Assembly (NCBI GenBank): GCA_902168105.1
Contig: CABHOY010000049.1
Coordinates: 119,117-183,116, forward strand
Direction of reading: 5' to 3'
Source of the DNA: an uncultured Flavihumibacter sp.
GTDB lineage: Bacteria; Bacteroidota; Bacteroidia; Chitinophagales; Chitinophagaceae
Length of the DNA stretch: 64,000 bases
The notes beneath the pieces were generated by a model. The model was given only the letters and a program-made list of their open reading frames with translations. It did not search any database and was not told the origin of the DNA. Shown one piece after another: positions 26,126-35,652 of this stretch (position 1 is its first letter; each line of letters begins with the position of its first letter). The position numbers and the translations under genes were made by a program.

Positions 26126-27439
26126 TTACTCCCACCACAACTTCATCGGAGCGGTATTACCTACATCATCTTTGTAAGGTTTGTTATTAGCCGGAGGTGT
26201 AACGCCCGCTGGCCAGTTGGTAACTACCATTGCCGCAAGACTTGCATTTATCTCAGGCAATGACCCAATGGTCAGCCCTGGCCGTTCAGTACCCATATTT
26301 GCGAAACAATTGGTCACCACTACCTGGGCTGCTACTGGTGCAATTGCCTGGAATGGCATAGTGTGAGCAGTGGGCACTACATAACAGTTGGAGATATTTA
26401 TACTGCCAGCGCGTACAGCAATGATCCCGCCAACATTAGTACCGCCGAATGCGCTATAGGCATAACACATGTTGATCACTGATCCGTCACCAAGCGATCC
26501 CGCGATACCACCCGCTACAGGACCGGATACATCTCCTCTGTAAGAACAGCCAATGATCTTCGCTTTCTCAGCGAAACCTGTTATACCGCCAGCATATGCA
26601 TTTGCGGCATTCAGGGCTACCTGGACTTTACCTGTCACGGAGCAGTTGATGACGGTACTATTTTCATACAGACGTCCTATAAGGCCACCGAAATTTCCTG
26701 GCCCGCTTGACGTAACGCCTGCTTCAGATAATTCGACTCTCAGGTTTTTCAGCACGCTTCCTTCATAGCTGGCTATGAATAAACCTACATCCGACGTTGT
26801 GCCGGGAGGGGTACCTGCTGATCTGATCGTCAGATTACTGATCTTATGTCCCTGCCCGTCGTAGCTGCCGTACAGGTATCCTGCACTGGGAGAGCTTGTA
26901 AATACTGTATCGGGGAAGGCTATATCCTGCGTTTGCACATAATGGGCGGCGGTATCTCCGTGAATATAGAACCCGATACGCATAAAGTCGGTGTAGTTCC
27001 GGATCGCGTATTCCGCCTTCTGGAATTTGCCAGTGATCGTGGTATCAGGATTTTCCATCTCAACTACTACAGTGATCTCACCGTCCTTATAGTTGTTCAG
27101 ACCGGGAGCAAAGACTTCGGCGTAACCTTGGGCGTCGGACTGGCCATGGCCGGTAACAACGGTGTCGGTCGCTTTTTTTAGTCCGTTCTGACCGAGCGCG
27201 CTTGTTATAGAATAGGAAAAAGGTCTGTTAGGTTTGGATTTGCTGATCGTGAAAGTGGGCGACTGTTTCGCAAAACTTCCGTAAAGTTCAGTAAGGCCAA
27301 TGGTGTCATTTGGAAAGCTTACAGTGGTATTGTCGCCTGATCCCGGTTGAGGCGGCGGATTACCAATATCGTCGTTGTCTTTTCGGCAGGATGCGAACAA
27401 TGCCATCGCTGCTAATGTGTACAGGTACAGGTTTTTCAT
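26126..27439 (-). CDS. Surface lipoprotein with GLUG-type repeats
   Basis: The 437-aa lipoprotein has a lipobox (ALFASCRKD). After an acidic and Pro-rich stretch comes an all-beta region, then about residues 200-400 with GLUG-like repeats (YDGQGHKISNLTI, GNFGGLIGRLYENSTVINCSV, AYAGGITGFAEKAKIIGCSY, AGGIAGSLGDGSVINMCYAY). These repeats form a right-handed beta helix and occur in surface adhesins and glycan-binding proteins of Bacteroidota. It is a single gene with a long gene-free region upstream containing two palindromes. Its ligand is unknown. Confidence 0.88.
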   Translation of the reverse strand: MKNLYLYTLAAMALFASCRKDNDDIGNPPPQPGSGDNTTVSFPNDTIGLTELYGSFAKQSPTFTISKSKPNRPFSYSITSALGQNGLKKATDTVVTGHGQSDAQGYAEVFAPGLNNYKDGEITVVVEMENPDTTITGKFQKAEYAIRNYTDFMRIGFYIHGDTAAHYVQTQDIAFPDTVFTSSPSAGYLYGSYDGQGHKISNLTIRSAGTPPGTTSDVGLFIASYEGSVLKNLRVELSEAGVTSSGPGNFGGLIGRLYENSTVINCSVTGKVQVALNAANAYAGGITGFAEKAKIIGCSYRGDVSGPVAGGIAGSLGDGSVINMCYAYSAFGGTNVGGIIAVRAGSINISNCYVVPTAHTMPFQAIAPVAAQVVVTNCFANMGTERPGLTIGSLPEINASLAAMVVTNWPAGVTPPANNKPYKDDVGNTAPMKLWWE

Positions 27440-27599
27440 CGAATAAAACGGGGCTTTTATTGTTGTGCCCGGAACAAATATAAAAATATTTATATAATAT
27501 ACTTATCAAGATGAGAGACTGCTATATAACCGGTGGCGTAACAACGAATTATGCTGAGAGGAGATGTCATTATTCATTGCTTCTGGTATCTCTCAACTT

Positions 27600-27698
27600 C
27601 GCTACAGTAGTACATCTACTATCCTTATCCTCCCTTTATCCTCCCTTCAGAAGGGAAGATAAAGGGAGGATAAGGATAGTAGATGTACTACTGTAGCG
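27600..27698. repeat. 49-bp-arm near-perfect palindrome A
   Basis: The arms at 27600-27648 and 27650-27698 are inverted copies around a single base at 27649, with one mismatch (C at 27641, A at 27657). Next to the centre each arm holds two tandem copies of the 11-mer TATCCTCCCTT (27626-27636 and 27637-27647 in the left arm). The left arm is pyrimidine-rich and the right arm purine-rich. The sequence can form a cruciform in DNA or one very long hairpin in RNA on either strand. Confidence 0.95.
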
Positions 27699-27871
27699 GA
27701 TATGGACTATACATGTATGTTAATAGCTGTATTGCCATAAATGGCCCTTATTTTAATTTAATAGCTTTTGGGGTAGTAGTCCTCCGGATTGATTTAAGGG
27801 TCTTAATAAGGCTTAAAATGATATTTATAGCGATTTTAGAGCAAGGCTTCGTGGATACATCCAGGATACAG

Positions 27872-27954
27872 CTTTCATATAACGTTCATGATCTTCCGTT
27901 CATCTTCCGTTCGGAACGGAAGATGAACGGAAGATCATGAACGTTATATGAAAG
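27872..27954. repeat. 41-bp-arm perfect palindrome B
   Basis: The arms at 27872-27912 and 27914-27954 are exact inverted copies around a single base at 27913. Two tandem copies of the 11-mer ATCTTCCGTTC (27891-27901 and 27902-27912) lie beside the centre. An outer 8-bp pair (ATACAGCT at 27866-27873 with AGCTGTAT at 27964-27971) could extend the stem after an internal loop. The sequence differs from palindrome A, but the layout is the same. Confidence 0.95.
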
Positions 27955-28312
27955 TCGTATGTAAGCTGTATGAGAGTGGAAATGCTATCCCCGTTAACTA
28001 ATCTGTTAAAACAAACATAACCTTGAGTTAACAACAAATTCCAAAAAGGGGGCTATCATTGCACCCAATTTCAACGAATGCCAGCCTATGGGGGACTTTT
28101 ACGTACAACCAAGCCAGTTTCGCGCTGTCTATGTTATTTTTGAGAAATTTGTAATAAAACCCATATATTACATTAGTAGCATACTGACAGTATCCCGACG
28201 AAACCACGTTACGTGAGCCATAAGACAGGACAATACAACCATCGAGAGTGGATGGCCGGCAGGTCATAATTCTGTACTTCTTTTTACATCAAGCATAATA
28301 GTAAGATTGCCA

Positions 28313-31300
28313 ATGAACAAGCAGTTTCTTTTAATTGTAGCAGTATGGTTGTCCGCCATGAGCCCTTCTATGGCCAATACGGCGAGCCATCTTAACTATG
28401 ACCGGTTAATCCGTCAGGAACCTGTCAAAGGTGTGGTGATCGGAGCAGACGGTAGCCCTATACCCGGCGCCTCTGTAAAATCGCTTTCCACCAAACGGGT
28501 AACGGTAACGAACGAGCGGGGTGAATTTACCCTCGAGGCAGCCGCCGGGGAGAAATTAGTTATCTCTTCCATCGGTTTTACCCAACAGGAAGTAACTGCT
28601 TCCAGCTCATTAATGCGCATAACGCTGCAGGGAAGCAATAGTCAGCTGGGTGAGGTTGTCGTAGTAGGTTACGGTAGCCAGACCAAAGCCGACGTAACAG
28701 GTGCATTGACGCAACTGAAAGCTGACAATATTAAGCAGGGCGCGAATATCTCCGTAGATAACCTGCTCCAGGGTAGGGTGTCCGGTGTACGTATCGCGCA
28801 ATCCAGCGGTGAGCCCGGCGCAGGCGTGGATGTATTCATCCGTGGTGTGGGCTCTATCCGTAGCGGTAGCACGCCGCTCTTCGTAGTGGATGGTGTTCCG
28901 TTAAGTAATGATAACGTGAGTGCCGGTGCTCCTAACCTCGGTCAGGGTACTTCCGAGCCTAAAAATCCGCTGAACTTCCTGAACACCAGCGATATTGAAA
29001 CTGTTACTGTGCTGAAAGACGCCTCCGCAGCAGCTATCTATGGTGCGAGAGGTTCCAACGGTGTTATCCTGATCACTACTAAACGTGGTAGTAAAGGAAG
29101 TCCTACACTGACGTATGATACTTACATCGGTACTTCTTCTGTCATAAAAAAACTGGACGTACTTTCTGCCGATGAATACCGTAAGGCGATAAAAGATCCG
29201 ATCTTCGATCGTGGCGCCAGCACTGACTGGCAGGATGTGATCTTCCGCAATGCGACCGTTCAGAACCACAACCTGTCCTTTGCCAAAACTTCCAATACCG
29301 GTAGTTTCCTGGCATCTGTGTCTCACATGGACCAGGATGGTATCGTTGAGAACAGCAGCTTCAAAAGAACCACTGCCAGGCTGAATGCAGAAGAGTCATT
29401 CCTCGACGATAAACGCCTGACCGTTAAAATGAACCTGACTGCCAGCAACATCGACGAAACCGGTATTCCAAACGGTAACACCGCAGGTGCGAATGGTCAG
29501 GTTATTATACATGCGTTAATGGCTAACCCGACACGTCCCGTGTTCGATTCAACCGGAGATTATCTTGACTTCGGAATTCCTGCCCACTATAATCCGGCAT
29601 ATCTGTTGCACATCTATAATGACAAAACAGGTACTTTCCGTGTACTGGGTAACGTAGAAGCCTCATTGAGACTGCTGCCAGGGTTGAACTACCGTGTCAA
29701 CTACGGTGTTGACAAGTCTACTTCAGAGCGTAGCACTACCATATATCCGAACAAAACTGATAACTCACAGACTGGTGCTTACGTGCAGAACAACCTGTCG
29801 TCATTGACAAGTTTGCTGGAGCACTACCTGACATACAACAAGTCGTTCGACAAACATCAGGTGGAATTATTGGGTGGTTTCTCCTATCAGAAATTCCAAT
29901 TCGCCGGAACTACTTTTGCAACGCAGGACCTTGCGCAACAAGGTACCGGCGTGGATCCTGAACACAATCCAGGCTATTCCGGAAAACCGTTAGCGCCAAG
30001 TGGGTTCGCACAGGAAAACGAGCTGCAATCCTACTTCGGACGTGTGAACTATAACTACGATAACAAGTATCTCGTTACGGCTTCCTTACGTGCTGACGGT
30101 TCTACACGTTTCGGTGAAAACAACAAGTACGGATACTTCCCGTCATTTGCATTGGGCTGGAACATGTCCAACGAAAGCTTCATGAAAGGCATCTCCGCTG
30201 TGCAGGACCTGAAACTGCGCGCCAGCTGGGGCCAGACAGGTAACCAGGAAGTACCGAACAAAATTACACAGGCCAGCTACACATTGGCGCAAGGATCTGG
30301 TTATTACCTGTATGACGATCTGACGCTGATAAACGGTGTTACTGTAAACCGTACCGCTAACCCTGAACTTAAATGGGAACTGGTAGAGCAGTATAACATC
30401 GGTGTAGACTTTGAGCTCTGGAAAGGTAAGTTGTATGGTTCATTGGAATATTATAACAAGACCACTAAAAACCCTATCCTGAACCTTCCTTCAGGTCCGC
30501 TCAGTCCTACCACTACCATATGGAAGAACGTAGATGCGCAGCTCGTGAACAAAGGTTTTGAATTCATGCTGGGTACACAGCTGATCCGCACGAAGGATTT
30601 CAGCTGGTCACTCGATGTGAACGGATCTACATTGTCCAATACCATCAAAGACCTGCCGGTGTCTGAGCTGTTCTCTGGAAGCATTTCCGGTCCGGGCCTT
30701 TCAGGTGTGAACGCCAACATCTATAAGGATGGCTACGAAGCAGGTTCATTCTATATGTATAAACACCTGGGTTATGACAAGGATGGTAAGGATATTTTTG
30801 AAGACAGGACTGATGACGGAGCTATTAATCCGGACGACAGGCAGATCTTCGAAGGCGCTATCCCTAACTTCAACTTTGGTTTGAACAGCCAGCTGCGTTA
30901 CAGGAAATTTGACCTCGCGTTCTCCTTCATCGGACAAACAGGCGGTTACCTGGTTAACAATACTGCGCTGGACCTGAATATCAACAGCCTGAAATCTGAC
31001 CGTAACGTTCTGGCTAAATATTATAACGATGGTTCAAGCCCCGACAACCAGGTGGTGCTGTCATCTTTATACCTGGAGAAATCAGACTTCATCCGTTTAA
31101 ATAACCTGCGTCTGGGATATACTTTCGGATTTGGCCAGCAGGCATGGGTAAGATCATTTAACATTTATGTGAGCGCTCAGAACCTGATGACCATCACCGG
31201 CTATTCCGGTTTTGATCCGCTGGTGAATACTGCTAAAGCGGTGGGTGGAAACCAGTCCCTGGGTGTTGACTACACCACTTATCCGGCTGCGAAAACATTC

Positions 31301-31327
31301 CTGTTAGGTGCAACAATTAAATTCTAG
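28313..31327 (+). CDS. SusC/RagA family TonB-linked outer membrane protein
   Basis: The 1004-aa protein has a signal peptide (cleaved near ANTAS), a CarboxypepD_reg-like domain (VKGVVIGADGSPIPGASVK), a TonB-box-like VVVVGYGSQTKADVTGA, the plug with the SusC signature DASAAAIYGARGSNGVILITTK (in part), and a barrel ending in ATIKF. I used the ATG at 28313; an in-frame TTG lies 6 bp upstream. It imports nutrients, probably glycans. Its SusD partner starts 9 bp after the stop. A long gene-free leader precedes it. Confidence 0.96.
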   Translation: MNKQFLLIVAVWLSAMSPSMANTASHLNYDRLIRQEPVKGVVIGADGSPIPGASVKSLSTKRVTVTNERGEFTLEAAAGEKLVISSIGFTQQEVTASSSLMRITLQGSNSQLGEVVVVGYGSQTKADVTGALTQLKADNIKQGANISVDNLLQGRVSGVRIAQSSGEPGAGVDVFIRGVGSIRSGSTPLFVVDGVPLSNDNVSAGAPNLGQGTSEPKNPLNFLNTSDIETVTVLKDASAAAIYGARGSNGVILITTKRGSKGSPTLTYDTYIGTSSVIKKLDVLSADEYRKAIKDPIFDRGASTDWQDVIFRNATVQNHNLSFAKTSNTGSFLASVSHMDQDGIVENSSFKRTTARLNAEESFLDDKRLTVKMNLTASNIDETGIPNGNTAGANGQVIIHALMANPTRPVFDSTGDYLDFGIPAHYNPAYLLHIYNDKTGTFRVLGNVEASLRLLPGLNYRVNYGVDKSTSERSTTIYPNKTDNSQTGAYVQNNLSSLTSLLEHYLTYNKSFDKHQVELLGGFSYQKFQFAGTTFATQDLAQQGTGVDPEHNPGYSGKPLAPSGFAQENELQSYFGRVNYNYDNKYLVTASLRADGSTRFGENNKYGYFPSFALGWNMSNESFMKGISAVQDLKLRASWGQTGNQEVPNKITQASYTLAQGSGYYLYDDLTLINGVTVNRTANPELKWELVEQYNIGVDFELWKGKLYGSLEYYNKTTKNPILNLPSGPLSPTTTIWKNVDAQLVNKGFEFMLGTQLIRTKDFSWSLDVNGSTLSNTIKDLPVSELFSGSISGPGLSGVNANIYKDGYEAGSFYMYKHLGYDKDGKDIFEDRTDDGAINPDDRQIFEGAIPNFNFGLNSQLRYRKFDLAFSFIGQTGGYLVNNTALDLNINSLKSDRNVLAKYYNDGSSPDNQVVLSSLYLEKSDFIRLNNLRLGYTFGFGQQAWVRSFNIYVSAQNLMTITGYSGFDPLVNTAKAVGGNQSLGVDYTTYPAAKTFLLGATIKF

Positions 31328-31335
31328 AGAAGATC

Positions 31336-33102
31336 ATGAGAAAGAAATCATTACAACTACATAAATTGGCTTGTGTCGCGCTAACGGTAGCGATGGTAAG
31401 CTGTACAGACCTGAAAGAACAGGTGATAGACGAGGTGTTGGGATCTAACAACGCCAGTCCTGAAAACGCCCTGGCTGCAGCATACGGACAAATGGGCGAT
31501 GCTACTTTTGTGGATCATGGTAACGTGTTTGCATTACAGGAATATTCAACGGATGAAGCGTTCCTTCCAACCCGTGGTAGTGACTGGGGAGATGGTGGTG
31601 TTTGGCGTGCCCTTCATGAGTTTACCTGGGGGCCGGACAATGGCAGATTGAACGAAGCCTGGAATGCACTGAACGCGGGTATTATCAAATCGCTGACTGC
31701 TATCAGCACTATTAATAACAAGCCTGATTTTACCAACAAGAAACTCTTCCTCGCAGAGTCAAGAGCTATGCTGGCGTTTTATACTTATCATACGTTGGAC
31801 CTTTTCGGTCAGGCGCCGTATAAGGACCCTTACAATCCAAACGCAGTACTGGAAGTAAAGAAAGCGGACGTTGCTATCGATGAGCTGATCAAAGAGGTGG
31901 AAACCATCCTGCCTGATCTGGCCAATCTGAAAGAACAGAACACCCACAACGGACGTTTCACCAAACAGGCTGCTTATGCAATGCTGGCTGATATGTACCT
32001 GAACCGTGCGGTCCTGAAAAACCGTTATGCTGCTACCTTCAACTTCCTGGAAACAGCGGTAGACAACCAGGGTACGGATATGGACAAGGTGATCTCTTAC
32101 ACATCCAAGATCATTGACGACTCAAGGTTCCAGCTGGAGAGCAATTATTTCGACAACTTTAGTATAAAAAATAACGGTAGGCCGGAACTGATCTTCGTAG
32201 TAAGCCAGGACGTCAACATTGGACGTAACAGCGATAACGACTTCGCTTATATGTCAATGGAAAGAAGCCAGACGCCTTCTCCGGCAACCAGGGGAACGAA
32301 CGCTTCCTGTATTACGCCAGAGTATTATCATACCTGGGATGGTAATCATGATGATCCGCGTTATTCCAGAAAATATCAATATGAGGATGGTACCTGGTTC
32401 ATGAATGATGGTAGCGATGTGAGCGTACCTGCAACCAGTTTTGTTCCAAACATTAGTCCGGCATTGCTGTGGTTCCATTTTAACCGCGGTTTTCAGGAAG
32501 GCCAGCAGTACGGACCAAAGAAAATTGGTACTACCGATTTTGAAAAAACAACGGATGGACGTATCAAAGTATTTCAACTGTTCTGCGACAAGTATGCTGC
32601 ACAACCTGTTATTTACACACCGGAAATTCATTTCGATAATCCGGCACAGGCCATTTTTACACAGGCACAGATCAACCAGGGCGTACGTGTGTTCAAGTAT
32701 GAATATGATCCCGGAAGAGGAAATAGTTTCAGCAGCGTAGATATTCCACTTTATCGTTTGGGAGGTATTTATTGTATGCGTGCGGAAGCTTATTTCCGTA
32801 AAAGTCAGACCGATCTGGCGTTGGGAGATATGAACAAACTGCGTACCAGCAGGACCCGTGAAGCATTATATAACAGTGTACCAGGTAAGGCGCTGACAGC
32901 CCTGACTGAGCAAACGCTTTATAATGAAATTGGTTTCGAGATGTATTGGGAAATGTACAGAAGGAAACAGATGATCCGCTTCGGAAAATTTGAAGCTGCT
33001 TGTACAGCAAAACCAGTATCTCAGCCTTTCCGCAGGATCTTCCCGATCCCGCAGTCTGCAATGGATGCGTCGGATGCGTTCACACAGAATGATAAATATT
33101 AA
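31336..33102 (+). CDS. SusD/RagB family nutrient-binding lipoprotein
   Basis: The 588-aa lipoprotein has a lipobox (MVSCTDLKE). SusD features include ESRAMLAFYTYHTLDLFGQAP, AAYAMLADMYLNRAVL and YRLGGIYCMRAEAYFRKS, with MNKLRTSR near the C-terminus. It forms the surface lid for the SusC protein encoded 9 bp upstream. No glycosidase follows in the same operon; the next plus-strand enzyme is a GH10 xylanase 1.4 kb downstream, beyond two minus-strand genes. Confidence 0.95.
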   Translation: MRKKSLQLHKLACVALTVAMVSCTDLKEQVIDEVLGSNNASPENALAAAYGQMGDATFVDHGNVFALQEYSTDEAFLPTRGSDWGDGGVWRALHEFTWGPDNGRLNEAWNALNAGIIKSLTAISTINNKPDFTNKKLFLAESRAMLAFYTYHTLDLFGQAPYKDPYNPNAVLEVKKADVAIDELIKEVETILPDLANLKEQNTHNGRFTKQAAYAMLADMYLNRAVLKNRYAATFNFLETAVDNQGTDMDKVISYTSKIIDDSRFQLESNYFDNFSIKNNGRPELIFVVSQDVNIGRNSDNDFAYMSMERSQTPSPATRGTNASCITPEYYHTWDGNHDDPRYSRKYQYEDGTWFMNDGSDVSVPATSFVPNISPALLWFHFNRGFQEGQQYGPKKIGTTDFEKTTDGRIKVFQLFCDKYAAQPVIYTPEIHFDNPAQAIFTQAQINQGVRVFKYEYDPGRGNSFSSVDIPLYRLGGIYCMRAEAYFRKSQTDLALGDMNKLRTSRTREALYNSVPGKALTALTEQTLYNEIGFEMYWEMYRRKQMIRFGKFEAACTAKPVSQPFRRIFPIPQSAMDASDAFTQNDKY

Positions 33103-33120
33103 TAACACCGGAATGTTATA

Positions 33121-33156
33121 AAAGTAAAAGGTCCGCCTCGGCGGACCTTTTACTTT
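33121..33156 (+). terminator. Terminator of second SusCD operon
   Basis: A 17-bp perfect stem (starting AAAGTAAAAGGTCCGCC) with a 2-nt loop. The flanking A/T tracts make it bidirectional, also serving the convergent HEAT-repeat gene. Confidence 0.9.
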
Positions 33157-33176
33157 TATATAAAGATATTTCTTCA

Positions 33177-33698
33177 CTACCGGCCGCGGGACATTCTGCC
33201 CAGGATCTTTTTTGCTCTTGAAATAAACGCCGGCGTTTCGTTCTCTATATTACTCTCAATGATCAGTTTGAGCTCTCCTTTAATGTCCGGATAGATCTTA
33301 GAGAGGTTTTCCAGCACGGTCAGCGAGAATGCCTTAACTGCCGCTTTCTCCGTAGGATCGCTGATGTAGTTGAAGCAATGATTCATCACCATACCATGGT
33401 ACTTCTCCGGAATAGGCACCGACTGTAAAGCACGAAGGGTATTTCTTTTCACTGCTGATATCAGACCTGGCTTTTCCAGGTTGTCCAGCAATACCGGCAG
33501 GTGTTTTTTCGCGAGCTCCGGATGTGCTTCCAATACATAACTTAAGGGCCATGCGGCCATTTGTACTACGCGGTATTCATCGTGAATGAATATATGGATC
33601 AGCTGGGCGAACTTTTCTTCTGAGCTGCCGATCCATGCTACGATCCGCATACAGTTTGCTTTGCTATGTTCTTTTAAGAGTTCATCTCGTAATTTCAT
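33177..33698 (-). CDS. HEAT-repeat-like helical protein
   Basis: The 173-aa soluble protein is built from about four helical pairs of HEAT type (for example YRVVQMAAWPLSYVLEAHPELAKKHLPVLL and KAAVKAFSLTVLENLSKIYPDIKGEL, cited in part). It has no signal peptide. Such folds usually bind proteins or nucleic acids; the function here is unknown. Its start lies inside the last codons of the truncated beta-helix gene (17-bp overlap), which suggests coupled translation or a fusion of two transcription units by deletion. Confidence 0.72.
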   Translation of the reverse strand: MKLRDELLKEHSKANCMRIVAWIGSSEEKFAQLIHIFIHDEYRVVQMAAWPLSYVLEAHPELAKKHLPVLLDNLEKPGLISAVKRNTLRALQSVPIPEKYHGMVMNHCFNYISDPTEKAAVKAFSLTVLENLSKIYPDIKGELKLIIESNIENETPAFISRAKKILGRMSRGR

Positions 33699-34224
33699 AT
33701 GTTATCGAATCGGAACCAAAGTTAGCTGTAAAAAATTCATCTTCAGCAATATCGGGATCGATATCTTCGTTGAATGTCAATCCTTCAATTTTTACATTGG
33801 TATCTGATCCTGTAATTTCGAGGAACTCAAAGAAGCCGGGAGCATTTTTTTCTCTTGCGATAGTACCGCTTCCAAATAGTCTTTTATTACTCGAAATATT
33901 GATCGTGCGCGATATCTGGTATGTTCCGTAAGGGAAGTATATCTCGTCTGATACATTAATGGCCTTTTGGATCGCATCTGTCCAGGTATTTCTTATGGTT
34001 TTGAACCATAGAATATTTACGCCACCTGAGTAGATCCTGACGAATTTTGCGCCGTGATCGCCAATAAGTATGTTGTCTGTATTATTCTCGCCGGGGGTAT
34101 TGCCGGTCAGCGACGTACACTTCCACTCGCTTTCCCGGCCGTTATCTGTTACATAATAAGTGTGGTTTAAAGATGGAGGGTTGAGCTTTTTGAGAGCGCT
34201 AATGGTTAAATCAATAATTGCCAT
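33682..34224 (-). pseudogene. Truncated pectate-lyase/tailspike-like beta-helix protein
   Basis: The 180 codons resemble the N-terminal part of Pectate_lyase_3 / phage tailspike-type proteins: a head (TYYVTDNGRESEWKC), FVRIYSGGVNILWF, then TWTDAIQKAINVSDEIYFPYGTYQI where such proteins have GDGxTDDTxAIQxAI followed by the start of the helix, and GSGTI. The beta helix itself stops after two or three turns, whereas family members usually run 400-700 residues. The reading frame ends inside the HEAT gene start. It is either a remnant or a short adapted protein; I favour a remnant because the core motif has decayed. Confidence 0.55.
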
Positions 34225-34524
34225 AATGCAAATACACTGTTAAAAAATCAATGAATGATGCAAATATAGACGGTCGCCACGCAGTGGTTCTGCGTAACAA
34301 GCCGCTAAAATAATCCGTGGAAAATTTGACAATTAGGAAATTATGTGCCATTTTTAATACGGATTGACCCGCCATATATTTAGTCCATGTTGTTTGATTA
34401 TCCTGAAAGTTCGCCTGTATAGATCGCAACCCAAAAGACGAGGCTATCAATATTTTGACAGCGCCGACATTGTCCTTTTTAGGGCGATGCAGGTCAGCTG
34501 TATAATGCTTTAAAACTTAAACAA
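34225..34524. other. 300-bp divergent intergenic region
   Basis: It lies between the truncated beta-helix gene and the xylanase gene. No conserved coding frame, strong hairpin or clear promoter was seen. Confidence 0.4.
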
Positions 34525-35616
34525 ATGAGTTTCCAAAAGATAACGAAGCTACTGTTACTACCCCTTACAGGCGTTTTTTTTGCCGGGTCCTGTATAGGCC
34601 AGGATCAATCCGGGAAGGGCTTAAAGGATTACTACCGGTCCCTGTTCCCCATTGGCGTAGCCGTCTCCCCACGGGCCCTGCAGGGAGACGAGGGGCATTT
34701 TATAGTTACACAATTCAATAGCCTGACGCCGGAGAACGATATGAAAATGGGGGTCATTCACCCACGCGAAAATGAATATGACTTCAAGAAGGCAGATGCT
34801 ATTGTGGACTTCGCAGTCAGGAACAGAATGAAGATGAGAGGCCATACGCTCTGCTGGCATAGCCAGGTAGCCGGATGGATGTTTACAGATAGGAAGGGAG
34901 ATACGGTATCCAGAGAAATACTATTGCAAAGACTGAAAGATCACATTACCACAGTTGTTACAAGGTACAAGGGAAAGATATATGCCTGGGACGTGGTCAA
35001 TGAAGTGATCAGCGACAAAAAGGATGAGTTTTACCGCAACTCTGCATGGTTGCGCATATGCGGCCCGGAGTTTATAGAAAAAGCCTTTCAGTGGGCACAT
35101 GCCGCAGACCCGGAAGCAGTGCTTTTTTATAACGATTATAATGAGATCGATCCCGTCAAAAGAGCGAAGATCATCCGGATGATAAAAGAGCTGAGAGATA
35201 AAGGAGTGCCGGTACAGGCCATTGGGTTACAGGGACACTGGGCTGTCAACGAACCTTCCGCGGAGCGGCTGGAAAAGACCTTTGCCGATTTTGCCGCTTT
35301 GAAACTTCCATTGCAGATCACAGAGCTGGATATTTCTGTTTATCCAAAAGAACATGAAGCCAGGTCGCGGAGCGCTAATGACAATGATACCAGTTTTACC
35401 AGCGAAAAGGAAAATGCCCAGGCAGCGCAATACCGGGCGGTCTTTGAAATATTCCGTAAGTATAAGGCGTCACTGACCGGAGTGACCTTCTGGAATGTAT
35501 CTGACAGGCATAGCTGGCTGGACGATTTTCCCGTGCGGGGCAGGAAGGATTATCCCTTGTTGTTTGACAGGAATTTTCAGCCTAAAAAGGCCTTTAAAGA
35601 GGTAGTTAGTTTTTAG
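34525..35616 (+). CDS. GH10 endo-1,4-beta-xylanase
   Basis: The 363-aa exported enzyme has a signal sequence with a possible lipobox (FAGSCIGQ). The GH10 core is complete: FNSLTPENDMKMG, the substrate-binding GHTLCWHSQ, the acid/base Glu in WDVVNE, and the nucleophile Glu in LQITELDIS, followed by GVTFWNVSDRHSWLD. It hydrolyses internal beta-1,4 links of xylan. Length matches single-domain GH10 enzymes. The nearby SusCD pair may import the products, but the genes are not in one operon. Confidence 0.96.
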   Translation: MSFQKITKLLLLPLTGVFFAGSCIGQDQSGKGLKDYYRSLFPIGVAVSPRALQGDEGHFIVTQFNSLTPENDMKMGVIHPRENEYDFKKADAIVDFAVRNRMKMRGHTLCWHSQVAGWMFTDRKGDTVSREILLQRLKDHITTVVTRYKGKIYAWDVVNEVISDKKDEFYRNSAWLRICGPEFIEKAFQWAHAADPEAVLFYNDYNEIDPVKRAKIIRMIKELRDKGVPVQAIGLQGHWAVNEPSAERLEKTFADFAALKLPLQITELDISVYPKEHEARSRSANDNDTSFTSEKENAQAAQYRAVFEIFRKYKASLTGVTFWNVSDRHSWLDDFPVRGRKDYPLLFDRNFQPKKAFKEVVSF

Positions 35617-35620
35617 GGAC

Positions 35621-35644
35621 GGGGCACAATTACAATTGTGCCCC
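35621..35644 (+). terminator. Terminator between convergent xylanase and metallo-beta-lactamase genes
   Basis: An 11-bp perfect stem (GGGGCACAATT / AATTGTGCCCC) with a 2-nt loop starts 4 bp after the xylanase stop. There is no U tract. Confidence 0.7.
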
Positions 35645-35652
35645 GCATGTGA

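Larger units (their letters stand above)
27440..28312. other. 873-bp intergenic region with two long palindromes
   Basis: The region separates the divergent GLUG lipoprotein and second SusC genes. Apart from the two palindromes listed separately, I see only candidate promoter text (TATTTTTG at 28135-28142, 170 bp upstream of the SusC start). Open frames that cross the palindromes are artefacts of the repeat and have no protein character. Confidence 0.7.

Noticed and set aside
27511..27940. Two open frames (61 and 85 codons) crossing palindrome A and the space between the palindromes
   Set aside because: Their content is set by the inverted repeats, they lack protein-like composition and no family is recognisable; the DNA structure explains them.
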